64,000 nt of DNA, taken from an uncultured Oscillospiraceae bacterium. GTDB lineage: Bacteria; Bacillota; Clostridia; Oscillospirales; Oscillospiraceae. Position 1 is the stretch's first letter; every line of letters starts with the position of its first letter. Shown one piece after another: positions 1 to 7,593 of the stretch. The notes beneath the pieces were generated by a model. The model made no database searches. It was given only the letters and a program-made list of their open reading frames with translations, and had not been told where the DNA came from. Where the stretch lies: the NCBI GenBank assembly GCA_934659425.1, contig CAKUHU010000003.1:1-64000 (forward strand), read 5' to 3'. The position numbers and the translations under genes were made by a program.

Positions 1-180
1 AAATCTGTCGATGATCTGCTTGACAGCATGGTCACATGGCCGGATAACGCGGACAGCTCCAAGTGGTACTATCTGGCGGTTCAGGAAGCGACGAACAGCC
101 ACGATTACAAAGTGTCCGACAGCGGCGAAAGCTGGACTAAGCTGACCCAGGCCCCCGATTGGAGCAAATACGAGCGCTAA
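1..180 (+). CDS. C-terminal end of an SLH-domain surface protein (5' end outside window)
   Basis: The frame is open from base 1 and ends in TAA at 178-180, giving the last 59 residues of a protein. The peptide contains WYYLAVQEATNSHDY followed by a Trp- and Tyr-rich tail. From memory this tail ends many S-layer-homology proteins of gut Clostridia, just after the last SLH repeat. It would sit outside the cell, bound to the wall. It lies just upstream of three further SLH proteins, so it may be the first member of a surface-protein cluster. Family assignment rests on this short tail only. Confidence 0.55.
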   Translation, partial: KSVDDLLDSMVTWPDNADSSKWYYLAVQEATNSHDYKVSDSGESWTKLTQAPDWSKYER

Positions 181-196
181 GCACTATGTGCTGAAA

Positions 197-230
197 AATC
201 ACCCCGGCCACAGACGTGGCCGGGGTGATT
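197..230 (+). terminator. Intrinsic terminator after the SLH protein tail
   Basis: Perfect 15-bp stem (197-211 with 216-230) and a 4-base loop, 16 bases after the stop codon, followed by a T-rich stretch. Confidence 0.85.
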
Positions 231-240
231 TCCTTATATT

Positions 241-295
241 CTCTCCTATTGTCGTATTATTGGGGAATGCCGCTATTATACCCAATATACGAGAG
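241..295. repeat. Imperfect inverted repeat between convergent genes
   Basis: Bases 253-264 pair with 281-291 except for one unpaired base, and CTCTC at 241-245 pairs with GAGAG at 291-295. It may be a second terminator for the convergent serpin gene or the scar of a small element. No T-run is evident. Confidence 0.35.
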
Positions 296-356
296 AATTT
301 GACAATACGGCTCCGCAAATTGCACCCCTGCAAAGGCTGCAAGGCAAGGCCCTTGA

Positions 357-1712
357 TCACGCCTGCGGTTGATGCACGATCCCTGCGAACAGCGGCAGTC
401 CGTCAGTCCCCGTAATTGCAAACACAAAGGGCCGGTTCAAGGTGAAGTCTACTTCTTCCTCCGGTGGAGCAGCGGCCCCCGCTGCCATCATGACCGTATA
501 GGCCGCAGCGGTGACGCCCTCTTCATCAATGGCAACACGCGCTGCGTGTTTGGCCTGAGAGAGGTAGGCCTCTGCATCATCGGTCATGGGCGAGAAGTCC
601 GAAACCGATGGATCAAACACATCGGTGATGCCCATCTTTTTCAGGCTCGCTGTCAGATCCAGCTCGGACGCAATGTCAAACTTCGGCACGGAGAGGTTGA
701 CGATGAGGTATTTGTTCTCCGCGCTCTCGCCGCCGCTGAGCAGGAAATCCATCGCCTGTTCATCGGCAAGCAGCTCCTCCGGCGTCACGCCCTCGTCGGG
801 CAGCAGGAACCACATGGCGCCGCTGTTTTCCAGACTCTTTGCCACAGCGGAAAAGCGGTCGCCCCAATAATAAGTGTTCGTTCCGCTCTGGTGCATGAAG
901 TCGCAGGTCACATCGCCGTTATCGGCGTGGAAGGTATCCGTACTGGTATTGCGCTCGGAAAACTCCCCGCTCCACTTGGCGCGGAAATAAATGGTCGTGG
1001 CAAGGGCAAGGACCGTTTCCTTGTCCATCGTCAGGCCGGAGGCCTGTTCTTTTAGAAGCCCGCCGGTCTGTTGGTCGATCCAGTCCTGAAGCGCCTGGTC
1101 AAAGGCGGCGGAGCCCATCTCGCCGCGATAGGACGAGGCGTAATAATACTGTGCCAGCGCATCCATCGTTTCCTGCTTGAAGCTGATCTGATCGTTGAGC
1201 CACAGAGAACTGGCAAGAATACTGGTCACGGCGCCGTCGTCGCAGTAATTGGCGTTCCAGACGGCGGACGCCTCGGTGCGGAGCGCATCCAGGTCGCTGC
1301 TGCCGAGCAGCGCGAGGATCTGTTCACGGCTCTCACCGTCCGTCGTCTCCGCCAGCATGGCAAGGGCCATGTAGATATTGATGGGGGAGCAGGCTTTGTT
1401 CTCCCCGGCTCCGCCGGTAAGCAACTGCGGGATGACGGCGCGGAGATAGCTGTCCAACACGTCCGCATAGCCCTCCGGCTGCTCCATCTGCTTTTTGCGG
1501 TCTGCCCACCATGCGTCATAGACCTTGCTGAAACCGTCGCTGTCAAAGTCCCCATTGAGCTTGGTAAACTTGCTTTCGTCCGGATACTGTGCCGTTTGCG
1601 GATACTGTGCGGCTGCCAGCTGGTACTTGCTGGTATTCGCCGCTCCCGGCTGACAGGCTGTCAGGGAAACTACGCTGACCGCGGCAAGCAGAAACGCTAA
1701 AATTCTTTTCAT
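357..1712 (-). CDS. Serpin-family protease inhibitor, lipoprotein
   Basis: A secreted serine/cysteine protease inhibitor of the serpin family, 451 residues. The N-terminus is a lipoprotein signal with lipobox LTAC and Cys20 as the lipidated residue, so it should be anchored outside the membrane. The serpin signature (NRPFVFAI) is near the C-terminus, and the reactive-loop hinge EEGVTAAAYT starts near residue 397. A small-residue hinge is what inhibitory serpins have. Aligning hinge and distal loop (AAPPEEE) with alpha-1-antitrypsin puts Ala at P1, which suggests elastase-like targets; this is inference. I chose the second of two adjacent Met codons because AAGGAGG lies only 2 bases from the first (1715) but 5 from the second. 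It converges on the preceding SLH gene. Confidence 0.9.
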   Translation of the reverse strand: MKRILAFLLAAVSVVSLTACQPGAANTSKYQLAAAQYPQTAQYPDESKFTKLNGDFDSDGFSKVYDAWWADRKKQMEQPEGYADVLDSYLRAVIPQLLTGGAGENKACSPINIYMALAMLAETTDGESREQILALLGSSDLDALRTEASAVWNANYCDDGAVTSILASSLWLNDQISFKQETMDALAQYYYASSYRGEMGSAAFDQALQDWIDQQTGGLLKEQASGLTMDKETVLALATTIYFRAKWSGEFSERNTSTDTFHADNGDVTCDFMHQSGTNTYYWGDRFSAVAKSLENSGAMWFLLPDEGVTPEELLADEQAMDFLLSGGESAENKYLIVNLSVPKFDIASELDLTASLKKMGITDVFDPSVSDFSPMTDDAEAYLSQAKHAARVAIDEEGVTAAAYTVMMAAGAAAPPEEEVDFTLNRPFVFAITGTDGLPLFAGIVHQPQA

Positions 1713-2064
1713 CATTTCCTCCTTCGTCCATAGAACTTTGGGAAAATCATTCGTTACGATCGTATAGACGGTATTTTTTCAAGAAAGTTCCATAAGGCAA
1801 AGCAGAACATAAATATAAGCCGGCTGTGGTCCTCTCAGAGACCGTCATCTTCTGCCGGTTCATGCTCCACCAGCCGTTGTTTGATCTGCGATGCCGGGGT
1901 GTTGCTCTGGGCACTATCCGGCATGCCGTTTTTCCCTTACAATTCCGGATATACTTCATTGTGCTGATAAGGTTAAATTCCGGCCTGTAATTTGTAAGAG
2001 TAACTCTCCCTGACCGGAATTTATTTTTGCAAATGAGATCGGCGTATTTTTCTGCGTTTCAGGG

Positions 2065-2093
2065 TTGATTTCCCAGATTCGCCGTGGTATAAT
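2065..2093 (+). promoter_or_regulatory. Sigma-A promoter for the first giant SLH gene
   Basis: TTGATT (2065-2070), 17-bp spacer, TATAAT (2088-2093). Transcription would start near 2100, leaving a leader of about 235 bases before the start codon. Bases 1725-2064 hold no gene that I can support. Confidence 0.7.
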
Positions 2094-2182
2094 CCAAATC
2101 GCACAATATATGTGCGATGATTCTCCTTGCACATTGCATTGAAATACGGGCGGCAATGGCAGGGAGTTGCTTTTGAACATTA

Positions 2183-2262
2183 GTTAGCACAAGCTAACCG
2201 CAAAAACAGAGCAATCCCGGGTTGCTCTGTTTTAAATGGAACTTGAGTTAGCCGCTGCTAAC
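2183..2262 (+). promoter_or_regulatory. Two identical dyads flanking a 12-bp hairpin in the SLH leader
   Basis: GTTAGC-N4-GCTAAC occurs at 2183-2198 and again at 2247-2262. Between them is a perfect 12-bp stem (2203-2214 with 2222-2233) whose 3' arm ends in TTTT. Half-sites of the two dyads could also pair with each other around the hairpin. This could be a repressor operator pair (the half-sites resemble those of DtxR-type metal regulators) or an attenuator; neither is proven. Confidence 0.5.
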
Positions 2263-2334
2263 TAAGTGAGAAAGCGCAGTTAAACCATGTCCCCGGCGAA
2301 CCATTATATTTACAGAAACGGAAGGAGATGTTCC

Positions 2335-5300
2335 ATGACACACCCAAACGCTATGGTGCGCAAGCAGCGCATCCTGTCCACCCTGACGGCCTTTACTTTG
2401 GCCCTGTCGCTGATCCCGACAGCGGCATTTGCCGCGGATTCCGTCAACGGCACGGGAACGAAAGATGACCCCTATATCATTGAGAATGCCGAACAACTTG
2501 CGGCAATCACAGCTGATCTGGATGCCTACTATCAGTTGGGAAACGACATTGACCTGAGCGGATCGACCGCCTGGGAACCGATCGGCACCTTTGAAGCGGC
2601 GGGGGAAGACGGCGAAACGCCGGCCCCGGAGAAGGCCTTCACCGGTACGTTTGACGGCAACGGGAAGACCATCTCCGGTCTGACCGTCAATGGCTCGATT
2701 GCCGCTGGCCTCTTTGGCTGCGTGGCAAACGGCACCGTAAAAGATGTGACCATTCAGAATGCCAGCATCAGCGGAAGCTGCATGGCTGCCGCCGCAGTGG
2801 GCTACGCCTATAACAGCACGGTAGAAAATGTGACGCTGACGGCAACTGATGCGGACACACCCAGCACCATCACGGCCGATGTGCTGAACTACGACGGCAC
2901 CGACATGGCCCCCAACATGGTGGCCGGCATCGTCGGCGCGGGAATGGACTCCACCGTCAAAAACTGCACGGTGGAGAACACGAAAATGACCGTCACCGGA
3001 CTGGATAACGCCTATGGCTGGAGCGCCAATGTGCATGACATGGGCCTGCTGGGCGGCGGCCTGGAAAACACCTCGCTCATCAGCTGCACCGTGAAGGACA
3101 GCACGCTCACCGTTAAGGGCGCGTCCACCTTCGGCATTGGCGGCCTGTCCGGCTGCGCAATGGGCGCGGATGAGGTGAAGGACTGCTCCGTGAGCAAGGT
3201 GACCATCAAGCTGGGCGAGAACGCCTATCTCACCGGTGGTCTGGTCGGCTACGCCGGAAAGGCGGACGGCGAGGTCACTAAGCTGAGCGGAAACAAGACG
3301 GAAGATGTGGCCATTCGGGTCGGTGAGTTGTCCTCCCGGATCGGCGGTCTGATCGGCGGCGGCTTCTATCTGCCGATCAGTCTCTATCAGGCCTACTACC
3401 CGGTCCCCACCTCCTATGACATCAAGGACTGCACCGTTACCGGCGCTGCGATCACGGCCGAGGCAAACAGCACGGCGCTGGGCCTTGTGGCCGGACAGGG
3501 CTATCTGTCTTCCATTGATGCCGAGGCGGCCGGTACCGTCAACGGTGAGAGCGCCGCTGCGGTCTGCGGCGCACCGGAGACTGGTGACAACACCTTCCTG
3601 TATGACCTAAGCGAGACCTATCAGCCCCTGTTTGAGGGCGCAACTTTTGAGAGCGAATACGATCACTATTGGAACGACTATGCCGCCGCTGTGGTAGGTA
3701 AAGCCGCTTCCGATGAGAAAAAAGCCGCCGACCTGATGAAGGCCTCCATCGGCGCAACCTGGGACAGCAAAGGCGGCGAGAGCAACAGCTTCTGCTGTGA
3801 GTTCACCAACGATGTTGCCAAACTGAGCTTCAACGGCTCCGTCATCACCGGCTATGATGACAACGGTGCGGTTGTGTTCTCCCATTCGTACAAGTACCTC
3901 CGGGACGGCCATCTGTACGGCCCCGATCCGGAGGACGCAGAGAAGCAGATCCCCTATATGGACCTGACCATCTATGAAAGTCTGGACGGCAACGAGGACG
4001 ACTTCCGCTACTTTGCCCTGTGCGGCGATACACCGGCCACGACCTATCACATCGAGTTCCGCTACGGCAGCGAACTTGAGGCCCTGGAGCAGATGTACAC
4101 GGGCAAGTACGGCTACTGGCTCGCCGCCGGTATCCCCACCGAAGCGGACGAGACCATGGTCTCCAATGTCATCGCTCTGTTCTGTGCGGAGAATCTGGCG
4201 TCCATGACCACGGAGGAGACTGCAGCTCAGCGGGAACCGCTGGTGGGCACATGGCTCCCCGAGGGCAGCGGCGAACTTGTATTCGCTGAGGACGGCACCG
4301 TCAACGGCGATGCGGAGAGTGCGTTCTACGCCTATGACGGCAAGCTCATCACCGTCGTTGACGACGTCTGCACCGGCTATACCTATACCCTCTCGGAGGA
4401 CGGCAACACCCTGACCCTCACCGTTGTGGGCCAGGACGAGGGCAAAACCTACACCAAGTGGGACGGGTACTATACGGTGTCCGTCCGGAACGGTATTGTA
4501 AACGGCAGCGTTGCGGTGAAGAATGACATCGGAAAGGCGAAGGCTGGCGAAACGGTGACGTTCACGGCAACCCCGGATGAGGACTACAAGACCACCAGCG
4601 TGGGTTACTGGACCGTCGATCGCAGCGGCAAGGAGGGCAAGCTGAACACCCTGACCGCCGGTGAGGACGGGATCTGTTCCTTCACCATGCCGGAGAGCAA
4701 TGTGGTCATCGGCGCCGCCTTCCAGTCCGCTCCGTTCATCATCGGCGGCAGCGACTCCAAAAGCGGCCAAGTCGGCGGCACCAAGGAGACCGACTGGTAT
4801 GTTTATGCCTCCAACAGGGATGCCTACCTTCCCGCGGAAAACGCCCATCCCTCCGCGCGTCTGTTTGTGGACACCCGTCTGCTGGCGCAGGCCGATGTGA
4901 CCATGACGCTGGAGACCAGAGAGTATACCAGCGCGGGCTATAAGGTCGTGGGCAGTCAGGATTACACCCACGCACAGTTGGAGGAACTCTTTAAGGACGC
5001 GGACTCTGGCACTGACACCGCCAGCAGGAACTACAAGTACCTTGATTCTGTGTACTTCCCCGCCGTGAAGTCCTTGACGGAGGGGAACAAGGTTTATATG
5101 GCCGCGAAATTCGGCCGGAGCGAATGGGTCAATGCCAAGGGCGAGCCTGTTTACCGCTGGACCTCCACGGAGGATTCCACCGTCGCGGCAGATGTGGACA
5201 AGGCCCCGCAGCCGATCGTCTGGCTTTACAATTTGACGGAAAATTCCCACCGCGGCTCCATCGTCCGGGGGATCCTGAAGGACCTGAATATCCCCATTGG

Positions 5301-7101
5301 AACGATTGACGGCTCCACACTGGACGAAAATATCGGCTATCTTGTGGGCTGGAACGGCTATGAGTCCACCAACCCCGCATATAATACGTCCTCTTACGAT
5401 GTGGAGTACATTCTGATGGGTAACCTGTCGGAGACCCAGATGGATGACTTCCTCAACGGCATGAGCGAGCAGAATATCCGCGTCGCTCTGAAATCCGTCC
5501 CCACCGCGTGGACCGCAGGAAAGACCTTCTCCGAGCTGTTCGCCATCATGGCCGCGGAGGACGAAGCCTTCAAGGCCATTCTCAAACTGGACAGCATGAT
5601 CTACGACGCTGAGAAGCTGGATCCGGACACCTACTCTAAGAGCGAGGGCTGGAATGCGTTCCAGGAGGCCCTGAAAAACGCCAAAGACATCCTTCAGAGT
5701 GAGAAAGAGCTGGAGGCGAAGGAGTATCTCGACGCCTGCGCCGCGCTGAAAGATGCCTATCTCACCGTGACCGAAAAGACCGCCCTCACCGGCGATCTGA
5801 CCCTTACCATCAGCAAGCAGGAGGACGGGACCTACCGTATCTCCGCCGCGTTGGAAAACGGCCCCGAGGGGGCGCAGTTCTCCTACGCGTGGCAGAATAA
5901 CTCCATCTCTGACACGCTGGACAACTGGTCCGCGGATGCCCTCCGGCAGGTGAAGCTGACTGTCACCGGAACGGGCAAGTTCTACGGAACGCTGTCCGCA
6001 ACGCTGTCCGTCCCCGCCGATCCCGCATACCGCACCTCCGTCTCTACGAATTCCGTCACCGTGACGGTGGACGCCGTTCCCGAGGCGAGAAACATGCCTG
6101 CCCCCACAAGCTATGTGGTCCAGCTGTATCAGGGCGATACGCTGATCGACGAGCAGAGCAGTGAGCAGGCCGGCAGTTTCACCTTCTCCGGTCTGAGCAA
6201 GAGCACCGCCTATACGGTGAAGATTTGCGCATCCAATCTCGTTGGCCGCGGCAATATCCTGACGGCGGAGGTCAAGACCTCTTCCGGCAGCAGCTCCGGC
6301 AACGGCTCCTCCTCCGGCGCTGCCTATGCGGTGAGCGCGGCCTCCAAAACCGACGGCGGCAGCGTGACCGTCAGCCCGAAGAATGCCAAGAAGGGCGACA
6401 TCGTGACCGTCACGGTTAAGCCCGAGAGCGGATATACGCTCGGCCAGCTCACCGTGACCGCCAAGGACGGCAGCACCGTGGAGCTCACCGAGCAGGGCAG
6501 CGGCAAGTACACCTTCTCCATGCCCGCATCCGCGGTCACGGTGGAAGCGAGCTTCGTCAAAGCCGAACAGCCCGGCACCGTTGATTTCACGGACGTTCCC
6601 GCAAACGCGTACTACGCCGGCGCAGTGAAGTGGGCCGTCGAGAACGGCGTTACCTCCGGCACCTCCGCCACGACCTTCAGCCCCGACGCTTCCTGCACCC
6701 GCGCACAGATGGTCACCTTCCTGTGGCGCGCGGCAGGCAGCCCAGAGCTTAAGAGCATGAGCAGCTTTTCTGATGTTTCCGAAAGCAGCTACTACGCCAA
6801 GGCGGTCGCGTGGGCCGTCGAGAACGGCATTACCGTCGGAACGAGCGATACGGCCTTCAGCCCGGATGCCATCTGCACCCGCGCGCAAGCCGTGACCTTT
6901 CTCTACCGCGCTTCCGGCACGCCTGCCGTCAACGGCGATGCGACCTTCAGCGACGTCGCGGCGGACGCTTACTATGCATCCGCGGTCAAGTGGGCGGAGC
7001 AGAACGGCATCACCGCCGGCATCGGCGACGGCCGGTTCGGCTCTGATGACGACTGTACCCGTGCCCAGATCGTCACCTTCCTCTATCGCGCGGCAAACTG
7101 A
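2335..7101 (+). CDS. Giant multidomain secreted protein with three SLH repeats (1588 aa)
   Basis: An exported, wall-bound surface protein. The signal peptide ends near PTAAFAAD (about residue 35). Next comes a GLUG-like beta-helix region (about 40-330, with motifs such as FDGNGKTISGLTVNG). A stretch at about 468-624 recalls the metal-binding ZinT fold and a short lipocalin-like piece follows (about 633-700). Then come an InlB-like B repeat (718-798), a DUF3783-like segment (958-1082), a FIVAR-like helical domain (1086-1145), an Fn3-like domain (1226-1317), a Gly/Ser linker, a second B repeat and three SLH repeats (1417-1588) that bind cell-wall polymer. The start at 2335 follows GAAGGAG by 8 bases; an upstream ATG at 2287 has no such site. 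SLH, GLUG-like and B repeats are clear, the others are by-eye calls. Confidence 0.9.
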   Translation: MTHPNAMVRKQRILSTLTAFTLALSLIPTAAFAADSVNGTGTKDDPYIIENAEQLAAITADLDAYYQLGNDIDLSGSTAWEPIGTFEAAGEDGETPAPEKAFTGTFDGNGKTISGLTVNGSIAAGLFGCVANGTVKDVTIQNASISGSCMAAAAVGYAYNSTVENVTLTATDADTPSTITADVLNYDGTDMAPNMVAGIVGAGMDSTVKNCTVENTKMTVTGLDNAYGWSANVHDMGLLGGGLENTSLISCTVKDSTLTVKGASTFGIGGLSGCAMGADEVKDCSVSKVTIKLGENAYLTGGLVGYAGKADGEVTKLSGNKTEDVAIRVGELSSRIGGLIGGGFYLPISLYQAYYPVPTSYDIKDCTVTGAAITAEANSTALGLVAGQGYLSSIDAEAAGTVNGESAAAVCGAPETGDNTFLYDLSETYQPLFEGATFESEYDHYWNDYAAAVVGKAASDEKKAADLMKASIGATWDSKGGESNSFCCEFTNDVAKLSFNGSVITGYDDNGAVVFSHSYKYLRDGHLYGPDPEDAEKQIPYMDLTIYESLDGNEDDFRYFALCGDTPATTYHIEFRYGSELEALEQMYTGKYGYWLAAGIPTEADETMVSNVIALFCAENLASMTTEETAAQREPLVGTWLPEGSGELVFAEDGTVNGDAESAFYAYDGKLITVVDDVCTGYTYTLSEDGNTLTLTVVGQDEGKTYTKWDGYYTVSVRNGIVNGSVAVKNDIGKAKAGETVTFTATPDEDYKTTSVGYWTVDRSGKEGKLNTLTAGEDGICSFTMPESNVVIGAAFQSAPFIIGGSDSKSGQVGGTKETDWYVYASNRDAYLPAENAHPSARLFVDTRLLAQADVTMTLETREYTSAGYKVVGSQDYTHAQLEELFKDADSGTDTASRNYKYLDSVYFPAVKSLTEGNKVYMAAKFGRSEWVNAKGEPVYRWTSTEDSTVAADVDKAPQPIVWLYNLTENSHRGSIVRGILKDLNIPIGTIDGSTLDENIGYLVGWNGYESTNPAYNTSSYDVEYILMGNLSETQMDDFLNGMSEQNIRVALKSVPTAWTAGKTFSELFAIMAAEDEAFKAILKLDSMIYDAEKLDPDTYSKSEGWNAFQEALKNAKDILQSEKELEAKEYLDACAALKDAYLTVTEKTALTGDLTLTISKQEDGTYRISAALENGPEGAQFSYAWQNNSISDTLDNWSADALRQVKLTVTGTGKFYGTLSATLSVPADPAYRTSVSTNSVTVTVDAVPEARNMPAPTSYVVQLYQGDTLIDEQSSEQAGSFTFSGLSKSTAYTVKICASNLVGRGNILTAEVKTSSGSSSGNGSSSGAAYAVSAASKTDGGSVTVSPKNAKKGDIVTVTVKPESGYTLGQLTVTAKDGSTVELTEQGSGKYTFSMPASAVTVEASFVKAEQPGTVDFTDVPANAYYAGAVKWAVENGVTSGTSATTFSPDASCTRAQMVTFLWRAAGSPELKSMSSFSDVSESSYYAKAVAWAVENGITVGTSDTAFSPDAICTRAQAVTFLYRASGTPAVNGDATFSDVAADAYYASAVKWAEQNGITAGIGDGRFGSDDDCTRAQIVTFLYRAAN

Positions 7102-7126
7102 AGTTGGTACCAAACTGAAACACGAA

Positions 7127-7156
7127 ACCGGCGCCTGTAAAGGCGCCGGTTTTTTA
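7127..7156 (+). terminator. Intrinsic terminator of the first giant SLH gene
   Basis: Perfect 10-bp stem (7127-7136 with 7141-7150), loop GTAA, then TTTTTATT. Confidence 0.95.
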
Positions 7157-7204
7157 TTGTCTAATAGGAGTCAGAATTGAGCAACACATTCGATGAAAAA
7201 GGGG

Positions 7205-7345
7205 AGGAAAACAACGCGAGGGTCTGCACCTGCCGGCTGGCGCGCCGAAGATCGGCAAAACGTGGCTGGCTTCTGCGTCGCACAGGGCAAACCGCTCCGG
7301 ACATTTACCGCCGTCTCCAAAGCTATTCCCTTGCAAGACATGACA
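7205..7345 (+). pseudogene. Fragment of a RepA-like AAA_25 ATPase
   Basis: One frame reads LPAGAPKIGKTWLAS, a Walker A motif in the form used by plasmid and phage RepA-like AAA_25 ATPases. About 40 bases later a different frame continues with VAQGKPL, the usual next segment. The piece is frameshifted and has no start, so it cannot be functional. It suggests a lost plasmid or phage next to the surface locus. The call rests on about 35 residues. Confidence 0.4.
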
Positions 7346-7457
7346 TCAATTTGTGTCCCTGTGAACATTACCGGAAGCGTTGTCACGAAATTCCCTTGTT
7401 TTTAATGTAAGAAGTCTGTTGCTGTCAGTCATCCAACCATCTCATACTTTGGAACGA

Positions 7458-7485
7458 TTTACATTTTCGTGCGGCCCTGTATAAT
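7458..7485 (+). promoter_or_regulatory. Sigma-A promoter for the LuxR-SLH operon
   Basis: TTTACA (7458-7463), 16-bp spacer, TATAAT (7480-7485). The transcript would start near 7492, just before the paired palindromes. The rest of 7157-7457 holds only the ATPase fragment. Confidence 0.65.
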
Positions 7486-7515
7486 AAAAATCAGAATGGT
7501 ATCAAATGGCTTATG

Positions 7516-7562
7516 ACAAGGGAGCATGCTCCCTTGTCCCGTAGGGAAACCCTACGGGACAA
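7516..7562 (+). repeat. Perfect palindrome overlapping a second perfect hairpin, in the LuxR gene leader
   Basis: Bases 7516-7537 form a perfect 22-bp palindrome. Bases 7534-7546 pair perfectly with 7550-7562 around a loop of three A. The two structures share TTGT (7534-7537), so in RNA they compete over those bases. They lie between the promoter and the ribosome-binding site of the LuxR gene. A similar pair precedes the third giant SLH gene. Confidence 0.8.
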
Positions 7563-7593
7563 TCTCATTCTGTTCATCAAAGGGAGGGAAGAA

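Noticed and set aside
3607-7113. Open minus-strand frame of 1168 codons opposite the first giant SLH gene
   Set aside because: It arises from GC-rich codon bias of the plus-strand gene, which has a signal peptide, known domains, a ribosome site and a terminator. The antisense product is low-complexity His/Gly/Arg-rich.
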